Source: an uncultured Spirochaetaceae bacterium (GTDB lineage: Bacteria > Spirochaetota > Spirochaetia > Sphaerochaetales > Sphaerochaetaceae). Taken from it: DNA of 38,012 nucleotides. The notes below the pieces were generated by a model. The model searched no databases. It saw nothing but the letters and a program-made list of their open reading frames with translations, and had not been told where the DNA came from. This document shows positions 7,082-14,120 of the stretch, one piece after another. The position numbers and the translations under genes are program-made. Every line of letters starts with the position of its first letter. The first letter of the stretch is position 1. The DNA lies in the NCBI GenBank assembly GCA_944389275.1, contig CALXLT010000040.1, positions 1 through 38,012 of the forward strand, in the 5' to 3' direction.

Positions 7082-7091
7082 TTTCGTATCT

Positions 7092-7112
7092 CCTCCTGAA
7101 AGAAATAGGAGG
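7092..7112 (-). promoter_or_regulatory. Hairpin covering the integrase ribosome binding site
   Basis: On the minus strand CCTCCT (7112-7107) is followed after nine bases by AGGAGG (7097-7092), which is the ribosome binding site of the integrase. Pairing would hide the site and lower translation. Confidence 0.55.
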
Positions 7113-7265
7113 TTTGATTTAGGTCCAAAAGAGGCCCACTTAAGAATCCCCTAAATAGATGCGAAATCATTTAACAAGTTAATTATATATTATATAAGTA
7201 ATTATCTAATCAGATATATGCTTGATTCCTCCCTGCTATTTCCCCCTCTGGGCAAGGATATGCAG
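7113..7265. other. Right junction region of the mobile element
   Basis: This gene-free stretch passes from strongly A+T-rich sequence (about 7160-7220, with interleaved TTAATTA/TAATTA repeats) to the G+C-richer core. No tRNA gene or full direct repeat is recognisable. The change of base composition places the junction within about 7,120-7,265. Confidence 0.45.
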
Positions 7266-7286
7266 CCTCTCCTTTGGAGAGGTTTT
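7266..7286 (+). terminator. Orphan intrinsic terminator at the element edge
   Basis: CCTCTCC (7266-7272), loop TTT, GGAGAGG (7276-7282), then TTTT. No rightward gene ends near it in the window. It probably belonged to a core gene now separated from it by the inserted element. Confidence 0.8.
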
Positions 7287-7317
7287 CCTATGCCTTGGCA
7301 AATCACTTTCCAGTCTG

Positions 7318-7346
7318 TTCCCAATAAGGCGCGGATACGGTATCCT
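7318..7346 (+). promoter_or_regulatory. Promoter of the ymdB-rpoN operon
   Basis: TTCCCA (7318-7323) and TATCCT (7341-7346) are 17 bases apart, and the -10 ends only six bases before the ATG at 7353. A perfect dyad GGATAC-G-GTATCC (7333-7345) overlaps the -10 and could be an operator. Confidence 0.5.
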
Positions 7347-7352
7347 TTGGCC

Positions 7353-8201
7353 ATGATACGGATACTCATTCTCGGGGAGATAACAGGAAGACCAGGGCTC
7401 ACGGCCCTGAAGAACGGACTGGAAGCCCTCAAAGAAGAATTCAGGATAGATTACACAGTTGCCAACGGAGAAGGCATGACGAACGGCTTCGGGCTGGGAC
7501 GGCAGCATGCCATACAGCTGTCAAAAAGCGGCGTGGACCTCATAACAGGAGGCGAGAAGCTCTTCTACAAGGTCGACATGGTGGAGTTCATCGGCCATCA
7601 GGGATTCATAATCAGGCCAGCGAACTACCCTCCCCAGTGCCCTGGGAAAAGCTTCAGGATCGTGACGCTCGGTGGCAGGAAGATCGCCTTCATAAACCTA
7701 CAGGGCAACGCGCTGCTGCAGAGGCAGAACCTCCAGAACGCATTCCTGACGATCGACTCGCTGCTGAAGAAGCTTGAGGAGAAGGAGCCGGGGATCATCC
7801 CGATCGTGCAGTTCCACGCGGCGGCCACGGCGGAGAAGAGGACGATGCTGTTCTTCCTCGATGGAAGGGCCGCGGCCGTGATTGGAACGCATACGAAGGT
7901 GCTCAGCGCTGACGAGACGGTGACCGCCGGCGGCACGGCATACATCAGCGACAACGGACGCGTGGGATCGTTCATGTCCGTTGGGGGCTTCAATCCAGAG
8001 ACCGAGATCAGCAAGCTCCGCTCGCAGCTCCCGCTCAGAAGCCAGGAATGCTGGGATGACGGGATCATCCAGGGCGTTGTAGTCACGCTGGATGAGGAGA
8101 GCGGGAAGAGCACGGCAATCGAACGCGTTGCCAGGCATGTGGCCATAAGACGGCCGGAGGATAAAGCAGATGAGAAAGGAAGTGACGATACAGCAGTCTA
8201 A
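7353..8201 (+). CDS. YmdB-family metallophosphoesterase-like protein
   Basis: A 282-residue protein matching the YmdB (TIGR00282) family along its length: LILGEITGRPG, VANGEG, RPANYP, INLQG, FHAAATAEK and GTH. In YmdB of Bacillus subtilis a dinuclear metal centre is formed by Asp, Glu, Asn and His residues and hydrolyses cyclic nucleotides. Here Glu40, His155 and His180 remain, but the first Asp is Glu9, the GNH motif reads GEK (Glu68-Lys69) and the last His is Lys182. The site is therefore altered and may be inactive or act differently. The MIRIL start at 7353 is chosen over an upstream frame from 7218 because the family begins there and a -10 box lies just before it. It heads an operon with rseC and the lpt genes; rseC overlaps its end by 32 bases. 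Confidence 0.85.
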   Translation: MIRILILGEITGRPGLTALKNGLEALKEEFRIDYTVANGEGMTNGFGLGRQHAIQLSKSGVDLITGGEKLFYKVDMVEFIGHQGFIIRPANYPPQCPGKSFRIVTLGGRKIAFINLQGNALLQRQNLQNAFLTIDSLLKKLEEKEPGIIPIVQFHAAATAEKRTMLFFLDGRAAAVIGTHTKVLSADETVTAGGTAYISDNGRVGSFMSVGGFNPETEISKLRSQLPLRSQECWDDGIIQGVVVTLDEESGKSTAIERVARHVAIRRPEDKADEKGSDDTAV

Positions 8202-8565
8202 GGACGGGATCATCACTGCAGGCTGCGACAAAGGAGCATGCGAAGGCTGCAAGGGATCGTTCTTCTGCACATCGAAGAACACGGTATTCGAGGTGCTCAA
8301 TCCGGAGAACATAGAGCTCAAGGCAGGGGACAAGGCGGAGATAGACATGCCGCCATCGAAGACGCTGTTCTCCATATTCATGTCTCTCGGGCTGCCGCTT
8401 ATATTGTTCATACCCGGCTACTTCATCGCGTCCCTGTTCTCCTCCAGCGATGGCATAAGGCTCATAGGGGCCCTTATCGGGGTCGCGTCAGGCTTTGCCG
8501 TGGCGGCGATCTATTTCCGCGCGCATAAGAGGGAGTACACGCCGCGCGTAACGAGGAAGGTCTGA
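8170..8565 (+). CDS. rseC: RseC/MucC-family membrane protein
   Basis: A 131-residue protein of the SoxR-reducing system RseC/MucC family. It has a Cys-rich N-terminal motif (CDKGACEGCKGSFFC, about residues 19-33) that could bind an iron-sulfur cluster or disulfide. Two membrane helices follow at about 67-90 and 97-116, then a basic tail. In Escherichia coli RseC works with the Rnf complex in reducing SoxR; no rnf gene is visible here, so its partner is unknown. It starts inside the end of ymdB with GGAGG 9 bases upstream, and its stop overlaps the next start as TGATG. Placement before lptC is noteworthy and may only reflect operon structure. Confidence 0.75.
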   Translation: MRKEVTIQQSKDGIITAGCDKGACEGCKGSFFCTSKNTVFEVLNPENIELKAGDKAEIDMPPSKTLFSIFMSLGLPLILFIPGYFIASLFSSSDGIRLIGALIGVASGFAVAAIYFRAHKREYTPRVTRKV

Positions 8566-9086
8566 TGCGAAGGATACTGCCAATTATCCTCATAGCCCTT
8601 CTCGCCTCCTGCTCGTTCGTGAGCGAGGAGAAGGAGAAGAGCGAGAAGATAGCCCGTCCAGCCATAATACTGGAGAACGCTGAGTATACCCTCGGCCAGA
8701 GCGGGGAGAACCCCATCTTCATCGAGAGCACCCTCATGTCGTTCTACAGCGCGGAAGAGAGGGCGACGGCGGAGAACCTGAAGTTCATCCAGTACGATGA
8801 CGAGGGCAATCCTTCGATAACCGGAAGCGCGGACTATGCGGATATCGACACGTCGGCAAGGACCATGGACCTTTCAGGGCATGTCTCGCTGGAGCAGCAT
8901 GGCTCCAATATGCACATAGAGGCGGAATCCCTGTATTTCGATTCCTCATCCTCCGAGATCGAGGCGGAGGGGGATGTGCGCGTCAACTCCGATGACGGCA
9001 TATTCTCCGGCACGGGCTTCAAGGGAGACCTGAGGGAGGACTCATATTCATTCTCATCGATAAAGGAGGGGGTATTCAACCTATGA
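8565..9086 (+). CDS. lptC: LptC-like periplasmic export protein, lipoprotein
   Basis: A 173-residue protein beginning with a short signal ending in the lipobox LLASC (Cys16), so it should be a lipoprotein facing the periplasm. The remainder is a run of beta strands of the LptC/OstA fold (SADYADIDTSARTMDLSGHV, then EAESLYFDSSSSEIEAEGDV). LptC joins the LptB2FG ATPase complex to the periplasmic LptA bridge that carries lipopolysaccharide. The sequence is divergent, so the name rests on fold pattern and on lying directly before lptA and lptB. It overlaps both neighbours by a few bases, which implies translational coupling. E. coli LptC is anchored by a membrane helix, not a lipid, so the predicted lipoprotein form is a difference. 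Confidence 0.7.
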   Translation: MRRILPIILIALLASCSFVSEEKEKSEKIARPAIILENAEYTLGQSGENPIFIESTLMSFYSAEERATAENLKFIQYDDEGNPSITGSADYADIDTSARTMDLSGHVSLEQHGSNMHIEAESLYFDSSSSEIEAEGDVRVNSDDGIFSGTGFKGDLREDSYSFSSIKEGVFNL

Positions 9087-9709
9087 GGACGATAATCACG
9101 GCAGTGCTGCTTCTCCTTCTCCTCATCTCACCGGCGGCGGCCGAGGACCAGATAACATTCAGCGGGAACGAGAGCTCGATAGTCCTCAGGGACGGGCGTG
9201 AGAACGTCGTGCTCTCGTCCGGGGCCTCCGTGAGCGTGGGATCGCTCACGATAAGCGCGGATAGGATCACCCTCTCCGGAAGCGGATGGACGCGCGTCGA
9301 GTGCAGCGGCGGCGCATCTATCGAGGATGAGGAGAGAGGCATCAGCATCTCCACATCAAGCGTGTTCTATGACAGGAGCACCGAGCGCATCCTGATATCC
9401 ACATGGTTCGAGATAGAGGATACCGCGAACGGGGTGTCCGCTACGGGGGCATACCTTGAATATGACCTGAGCGACGAGAAGCTCCAGCTGGACAAGAGCG
9501 TCACGCTTCTAAAGGATACGGATAGCGGTATAATGAGATGCAGGGCTGAGAGCGTGGCCTTCTCTAGGGAGACCAACAGCCTGGAGCTGCGCGGGGACGC
9601 GGCTGTATACTGGGATGGAGACGAGTACGGGGCTGAGGTCATCAGAGTCGATCTGAACACCGATTCGATAACCCTCGAGGGCCGTATCAGAGGAAACATA
9701 AATGGCTGA
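9083..9709 (+). CDS. lptA: LptA/OstA-like periplasmic bridge protein
   Basis: A 208-residue protein with a cleavable signal peptide (hydrophobic core LLLLLLI, likely cut after PAAA near residue 20). The mature part is a repetitive beta-jellyroll of OstA type, with strands such as VVLSSGASVSVGSLTISADR and ATGAYLEYDLSDEKLQLD. LptA oligomers form the bridge that carries lipopolysaccharide across the periplasm. Identification relies on this repeat pattern and on its place between lptC and lptB. It starts with AAAGGAGG upstream, overlaps lptC by four bases and lptB by eight. The cargo may be a glycolipid other than classical lipopolysaccharide, because several spirochaetes lack it. Confidence 0.7.
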   Translation: MRTIITAVLLLLLLISPAAAEDQITFSGNESSIVLRDGRENVVLSSGASVSVGSLTISADRITLSGSGWTRVECSGGASIEDEERGISISTSSVFYDRSTERILISTWFEIEDTANGVSATGAYLEYDLSDEKLQLDKSVTLLKDTDSGIMRCRAESVAFSRETNSLELRGDAAVYWDGDEYGAEVIRVDLNTDSITLEGRIRGNING

Positions 9710-10433
9710 GCTGAAGGCTGAGAATCTCTCCAAGTACTATGGCAGGAAGCACGTCGTGAAGAACGTGACGTTCTCCATGTCCTCTGGTGATATAACAGGG
9801 CTGCTCGGGCCGAACGGGGCGGGAAAGACCACGTCATTCTACATGATCGTCGGCTTCATAAAGGCAAATGGCGGAACCGTGTCCATCGATGGCACCGATA
9901 TAACGCAGATGCCGATGCATAAGCGCTCGAGGCTTGGTCTGGCGTACCTGCCGCAGGAGGCCTCCATATTCCGCAAGCTCTCGGTGGAGGACAACATAAA
10001 GCTGGTGCTCGAGACGCAGAAGCATATGACGCGTCAGGAACGCTCTGAAATGCTCGAGAGGCTGATCGCCGAGTTCGGCATCACGAAGGTCCGCAAGCAA
10101 TATGGCTATACCCTATCAGGAGGCGAGAGGAGAAGGACGGAGATCGCGAGGGCGCTCGCGACAAGCCCTAAGTTCCTCCTGCTCGACGAGCCTTTCGCGG
10201 GCATAGACCCGAAGGCCGTGTATGAGATCAAGCAGATAATAAGGCGCCTCGCGGACAGCGGGATCGGCATACTCCTTACTGACCACAACGTGCGCGACAC
10301 GCTCGAGATAACGACAACCGCGCATATCATATCGGAGGGAGAGATACTCGTGTCAGGAACGAAGGAGGAGCTCCTTGCCAACGAGAAGGCACGGGAGATC
10401 TACTTCGGCAGGGATTTCGATAAGGAGAGCTGA
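9702..10433 (+). CDS. lptB: Lipopolysaccharide export ATPase LptB
   Basis: A 243-residue ABC ATPase of full LptB length. Walker A is GPNGAGKTT (36-44), the Q-loop lies in LPQEASIF, the signature is LSGGE (138-142), Walker B is KFLLLDEP (157-164) and the switch His is in TDHN (195). The LSGGERRR and ATSPKFLLLDEPFAGIDP segments are typical of LptB. It powers extraction of lipopolysaccharide from the inner membrane with LptFG, which are not in this window. It is followed directly by rpoN, whose start overlaps its stop (TGATG); lptB next to rpoN is a widely conserved order. Confidence 0.95.
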   Translation: MAELKAENLSKYYGRKHVVKNVTFSMSSGDITGLLGPNGAGKTTSFYMIVGFIKANGGTVSIDGTDITQMPMHKRSRLGLAYLPQEASIFRKLSVEDNIKLVLETQKHMTRQERSEMLERLIAEFGITKVRKQYGYTLSGGERRRTEIARALATSPKFLLLDEPFAGIDPKAVYEIKQIIRRLADSGIGILLTDHNVRDTLEITTTAHIISEGEILVSGTKEELLANEKAREIYFGRDFDKES

Positions 10434-11803
10434 TGGACAGACGGCTGGGACTTGACCTATCCATGCAGCAGCAGCTCAGGATAAACGCGCAGCTGCTGCA
10501 GACAATGGAGACCCTTACCCTGTCCTCTCAGGAGCTGAGGGAGAAGGTCGAGAAGGAAGCGGAGACAAATCCGGTGATGATCCTCCGCGACAAGGCCGCG
10601 TCCTACGACTCCCTATCAATGCGCTATCGAAGCGAGACAGAACGCAGCGAAGGCTACTCAGACAGCGAGCCCTACGAGAGCGACGAGAGGCCAAACTGGA
10701 TAGAAGGCATGGTCCATGAGAAGGAGGATCTCAAGACCCACCTATTGAAGGAGCTGGGGCTCATCCAGCTTCCCGAGGATGTAAGGAAGGCCTCCGAGAC
10801 CCTCATAACCGCTATGGACAGGAACGGCTTTATCGGCGAGGATCCAGAGTCCCTTCTTCCCGACGCCCTGAAGCCTTGCCTGGAAGAGGCCTTGGGGACA
10901 ATACAGCAGCTGGAGCCCGCGGGAGTCGGCGCGAGGGACTGGAAGGAAAGCCTTCTGATCCAGGCGGAGGACAAGGGCATGAAGGGCCATGAGCTCGAGA
11001 CCTTCAGAAAGCTTGTAGATGGGGAGCTGGACAACCTGAGGCTCGGCAGGATCGACGTGATTGCCAAGGACCTGAGAATCGAGAAGGAGGATGTCGAGGC
11101 GTTCTCCATGTTCCTCCGCTCCCTCACCCCGTTCCCGGGAAGGCAGTACTCAAGCGAATATGAGAACCTCGTGACCCCTGAGCTCTCGATAAAGACAGTG
11201 GATGGCAAGCTTACGCTTAGCCTCAACCGCGACGCGATCCCTCTTTTCGAGATAGATGAAAACTACGTGAGGATGAGAGAGGAGCTGAAGAAGGAAAGCG
11301 GCCCGGAGGCGAAGGAGGCATCGAAGTATCTCAGGGAGAAGCTACAGAGCGCAGAGTCGCTGAAGTCCCAGATCGACGCTCGCTGCTCAGCGCTCCTCAG
11401 GCTCGGCGCGTTCCTGATGGAGCGACAGGAGGACTTCTTCCTCAAGGGACCTGTATTCCTCAAGGCGCTGACGATGAAGGAAGCCGCGGATGAGATCGGC
11501 GTGCACGAAGCGACTGTCAGCCGCCTTGCCGCGTCAAAGTACATCGACACCGATTTCGGCATCTACCCTATCCGCATGATGTTCTCAAGCCAGGTCGCCT
11601 CATCAGGCGGCGAGAACTACTCCAAGAACGCCGTGAAGGAGATGATCCGCACGATCATCAGCGAGAATGACACGGGAAAGCCCCTTTCAGACCAGAAGAT
11701 CAGCGACATGCTCGCAGAGCGCGGCATAAAGGCTGCAAGGCGCACGGTCGCGAAGTACAGGAACGAGCTCGATATAAGCTCATCGTTCGACAGGCCAAGC
11801 TGA
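10433..11803 (+). CDS. rpoN: RNA polymerase sigma-54 factor
   Basis: A 456-residue sigma-54 factor. Region I (Gln-rich, QQQLRINAQLLQTMETL, residues 12-28) interacts with activators. The acidic region II is short. The core-binding domain covers about 95-280. The DNA-binding part has a helix-turn-helix near 352-374 (TMKEAADEIGVHEATVSRLAASKYI) and the RpoN box ARRTVAKYRN at 435-444; the usual last residue of the box is Glu, here Asn. It directs transcription from -24/-12 promoters with enhancer-binding proteins; none of those is encoded here and I did not find a convincing -24/-12 site in the window. It is the last gene of the ymdB operon. Confidence 0.95.
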   Translation: MDRRLGLDLSMQQQLRINAQLLQTMETLTLSSQELREKVEKEAETNPVMILRDKAASYDSLSMRYRSETERSEGYSDSEPYESDERPNWIEGMVHEKEDLKTHLLKELGLIQLPEDVRKASETLITAMDRNGFIGEDPESLLPDALKPCLEEALGTIQQLEPAGVGARDWKESLLIQAEDKGMKGHELETFRKLVDGELDNLRLGRIDVIAKDLRIEKEDVEAFSMFLRSLTPFPGRQYSSEYENLVTPELSIKTVDGKLTLSLNRDAIPLFEIDENYVRMREELKKESGPEAKEASKYLREKLQSAESLKSQIDARCSALLRLGAFLMERQEDFFLKGPVFLKALTMKEAADEIGVHEATVSRLAASKYIDTDFGIYPIRMMFSSQVASSGGENYSKNAVKEMIRTIISENDTGKPLSDQKISDMLAERGIKAARRTVAKYRNELDISSSFDRPS

Positions 11804-11832
11804 GGCCCTAATCGCAGACATCATGATTTATT

Positions 11833-11861
11833 TTGTGTTCTTCTCAAACCTGGGGTATACT
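11833..11861 (+). promoter_or_regulatory. Promoter of hpf
   Basis: TTGTGT (11833-11838) and TATACT (11856-11861) are 17 bases apart, followed by AAAGGAGG (11867-11874) before the hpf start at 11881. Confidence 0.65.
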
Positions 11862-11880
11862 ATGCAAAAGGAGGAACGCT

Positions 11881-12177
11881 ATGAATCTGACATTCAGAGG
11901 TATAGGCTTCACCCCAGACGATGAAGACAGGGAATTCCTGGACAAGAAACTCAAGAAGCTCGGCTTCGCGGAGGATTATCTCCATGATCTGGACATCGTT
12001 GCCAGGAAGGAGGCAAAGGGCATCGGCTTCCACATCGATGCGACGCTCCACTTCAGCTGGAAGAAGGAGAAGGTCGTGTCGCAGGATGCCTACGAGCTGC
12101 ATGAAGGCATCGAGCTGATCGCCGATAAGATACAGGCGGCAGCCAAGAAGGAAAAGGAAAAGACCATGGGTCTCTAA
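11881..12177 (+). CDS. hpf: Ribosome hibernation factor, short HPF/RaiA type
   Basis: A 98-residue protein of the HPF/RaiA (S30AE) family, in the short form without the dimerisation tail. It binds the 30S decoding centre and helps store inactive ribosomes. The family pattern is visible: MNLTFRGIGFTPDDEDREFLDKKLKKL, then HIDATLHFSWKKEKV and a helix ending in a Lys-rich tail. The ATG at 11881 is chosen over an upstream frame because of AAAGGAGG at 11867-11874. It has its own promoter and a strong terminator, so it is transcribed apart from rpoN and hprK. Its place after rpoN is a conserved order in many Gram-negative bacteria. Confidence 0.85.
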   Translation: MNLTFRGIGFTPDDEDREFLDKKLKKLGFAEDYLHDLDIVARKEAKGIGFHIDATLHFSWKKEKVVSQDAYELHEGIELIADKIQAAAKKEKEKTMGL

Positions 12178-12185
12178 AGCGGAGA

Positions 12186-12208
12186 GGGGAAGCGAGGCTT
12201 CCCCTTTT
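12186..12208 (+). terminator. Intrinsic terminator of hpf
   Basis: GGGGAAGC (12186-12193), loop GAG, GCTTCCCC (12197-12204), then TTTT. The hprK promoter follows immediately. Confidence 0.9.
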
Positions 12209-12226
12209 CAATGCCGCCATCCCCTA

Positions 12227-12235
12227 TGCTATAAT
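12227..12235 (+). promoter_or_regulatory. Extended -10 promoter of hprK
   Basis: TGC followed by a perfect TATAAT (12230-12235) ends seven bases before the ATG. The -35 (TTCAAT, 12207-12212) is weak and overlaps the terminator tail. Transcription should start at or next to the start codon. Confidence 0.65.
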
Positions 12236-12242
12236 CCGCTCT

Positions 12243-13241
12243 ATGAGAGAATTCACCGTCCTTGATCTCCTGGATCTCGATCTCAAGGAGCACAACCATC
12301 TCCAGCTCAAATGCATCGCGGGCCGCTCAGGGCTCTCAAGGCCTATCCACAGCGCGAAGATATCGAGGCCAGGCCTCGCGCTCTCCGGCTATTTCGTGGA
12401 TTTCTCAGGCCAGTCGCTGCAGCTCATAGGACGGAATGAGGAATCATACATAGAGCTATTGGAGAAGAGGAACGAGTACGAGAACATAGAGAAGCTCTTC
12501 GCCCTCCATCCGCCATGCATAATCTTCATCGGAGGCTACAGGCCATCCGAGCACTTCGTGGAGCTCGCGGAGAAGAGCGCCACCCCGATACTCGCGACCC
12601 CGCTCAGCTCCTCGGACTTCTCCCGCCGCCTCTATTCGATGCTCGACGAGGTCTTCGCCCCGTCCATGACGATCCACGGCGTCCTTGTCGAGGTATACGG
12701 CATAGGCGTCCTCATAACAGGCGACAGCGGAGTCGGCAAGAGCGAGACGGCTCTTGAGCTCATTGAGCGCGGGCACAGGCTCATAAGCGATGACACGGTC
12801 AAGATGAAGAGCATCTCCGACAGCTATCTCATAGGATTCGGGGAGAACCCCATGCTTGCCCACCATATGGAGATAAGGGGGCTGGGAATCATAAACATAA
12901 CCAATCTCTTCGGAGTCGGCGCGATCAGGGAGAAGAAGCAGATACAGCTTGCCGTCGAGCTTGAGACCTGGGACAGCTCCAAGCAGTACGACAGGATCGG
13001 GGACAGCCTCACCGCGACATACCTCGGGGTGACGATACCTAAGATCGTCCTCCCGGTGCGTCCCGGGCGCAATGTCCCTATCCTCATAGAGACAGCCGCT
13101 AGGAACGAGAGGATGAAGTCCCTAGGCTATTATTCATCGCGCGAATTCGATCAGAGCGTGCTGAAGTGGCTTGAGAGCGAGACCGCGAGGAAGATGTATT
13201 TCTCAACCGATGATATCGAGGAGTCAGGAATTGATCAGTAA
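12243..13241 (+). CDS. hprK: HPr kinase/phosphorylase
   Basis: A 332-residue bifunctional enzyme that phosphorylates and dephosphorylates Ser46 of HPr, linking carbon state to regulation. The N-terminal domain covers residues 1-130. The catalytic domain has Walker A GDSGVGKS at 160-167 and the HprK signature EIRGLGIINI at 210-219, with the usual C-terminal helix region LPVRPGRN after it. It has no ribosome binding site, and its -10 box ends seven bases before the ATG, so a leaderless transcript is likely. Its last 11 bases overlap ptsH, so the kinase and its substrate are cotranscribed. No PTS enzyme I or sugar permease is in the window, which fits a purely regulatory role. Confidence 0.95.
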   Translation: MREFTVLDLLDLDLKEHNHLQLKCIAGRSGLSRPIHSAKISRPGLALSGYFVDFSGQSLQLIGRNEESYIELLEKRNEYENIEKLFALHPPCIIFIGGYRPSEHFVELAEKSATPILATPLSSSDFSRRLYSMLDEVFAPSMTIHGVLVEVYGIGVLITGDSGVGKSETALELIERGHRLISDDTVKMKSISDSYLIGFGENPMLAHHMEIRGLGIINITNLFGVGAIREKKQIQLAVELETWDSSKQYDRIGDSLTATYLGVTIPKIVLPVRPGRNVPILIETAARNERMKSLGYYSSREFDQSVLKWLESETARKMYFSTDDIEESGIDQ

Positions 13242-13497
13242 GGAACTTGAGGTGCTCAACAGGGCCGGCATCCATGCCAGGCCAGCGGCGGAGATAGCGA
13301 AGAAGGCGTCAGCTTTCTCGTCGGATATCTTCTTCGAGCACGATACGATGAAGGTCAACGCGAAGTCCATAATGGGCGTCATAACGCTTGGTGCCACGTA
13401 CAGGACCAAGCTTATGTGCATATGCTCCGGCAGCGATGAGAATGAGGCGATGAAGACCATGGAGGATCTCTTCGCCTCGAGATTCGAAGAGAAGTGA
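13231..13497 (+). CDS. ptsH: Phosphocarrier protein HPr, TTG start
   Basis: An 88-residue protein, the normal HPr length, when read from TTG at 13231. GAGGAG lies seven bases upstream, and this start places the catalytic His at position 15 (GIHARPAA) and the regulatory Ser at position 46 (NAKSIMGV), exactly as in known HPr. A frame with an upstream ATG at 13171 would add 20 unrelated residues and is rejected. Both phosphorylation sites are intact, so it could act as PTS carrier and as HprK substrate. The start overlaps the end of hprK and the stop overlaps the GTG start of the next gene. Confidence 0.95.
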   Translation: MISKELEVLNRAGIHARPAAEIAKKASAFSSDIFFEHDTMKVNAKSIMGVITLGATYRTKLMCICSGSDENEAMKTMEDLFASRFEEK

Positions 13498-14120
13498 AGA
13501 AGCTGAGCGCGAGGCAGGAGGAGATACTGGGCTTCATCAGGAAGCATATCGAGGAGGAAGGGATCTCCCCTACCCTTGACGAGATCGCCACTGCGTTCTC
13601 ATTCTCCCCTGCCGCGGCCCACTACGCCATAGATGCCCTGGCGCGTAAAGGAGCTCTCGAGAAGGATGAGGGAAGGAGCCGAGGCATAAGGCTTAAGGAT
13701 GAGGAGAGGGATGAGAGGGAGAATATGGAGATTCCCCTGTTCCCCTCAGAGCCATCCCCTGCAGATGTCAGGGAGGGATACACAGACAAGGCCTGCTATG
13801 TCCCGCGCCGCATCGCCCGCTCTGGCGCCTACGCCTTCATCGTCCGTTCAGAATCCATGAGGGACGCGGGGATAATCCCCGGGGATATCGCGATAATGAC
13901 AGATGACATATCATCGCTCAAGGATGGGGACATAGTGCTTGCCGACCAGGGGGACGAGAGCGGGCAGATAGAGCTCAGGCGATACCGCCGCCTTCCCGGG
14001 TACGTGCTTCTCATCCCCGATAATGCGATAATGGGCATACGGAAGAGCAATTCCGCGAAGGTATATGGCATACTTGCCGCGATAAGGAGAGATTATGGAC
14101 TACCTGCTTCTAGGACCTGA
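13494..14120 (+). CDS. LexA-like repressor with a degenerate protease domain
   Basis: A 208-residue protein with a GTG start overlapping the ptsH stop. The N-terminal winged helix matches LexA closely (SPTLDEIATAFSFSPAAAHYAIDALARKG, ending RSRGIRL). The C-terminal S24 domain keeps the Ser in RSESM (Ser121). LexA needs an Ala-Gly bond for self-cleavage and a Lys in the TVKRLKK strand. Here the region after IPLF contains no Ala-Gly, and the strand reads ELRRYRR, giving Arg162 in place of Lys. Self-cleavage by the standard mechanism seems unlikely. It may be a stable LexA paralogue or respond to another signal. It is coupled to ptsH upstream and to holA downstream (26-base overlap), which is an unusual place for lexA. 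Confidence 0.8.
   Translation: MKKLSARQEEILGFIRKHIEEEGISPTLDEIATAFSFSPAAAHYAIDALARKGALEKDEGRSRGIRLKDEERDERENMEIPLFPSEPSPADVREGYTDKACYVPRRIARSGAYAFIVRSESMRDAGIIPGDIAIMTDDISSLKDGDIVLADQGDESGQIELRRYRRLPGYVLLIPDNAIMGIRKSNSAKVYGILAAIRRDYGLPASRT

Noticed and set aside
7200..7260. Possible tRNA 3' end as attachment site
   Set aside because: A T-arm-like segment was considered, but no stem pairs and no discriminator-CCA could be placed.
7698..8411. Minus-strand ORF of 237 codons
   Set aside because: Antisense shadow of ymdB and rseC in G+C-rich sequence, without a binding site.
10433..12243. Sigma-54 -24/-12 promoters near rpoN
   Set aside because: No GG and GC pair with correct spacing and flanks was convincing.
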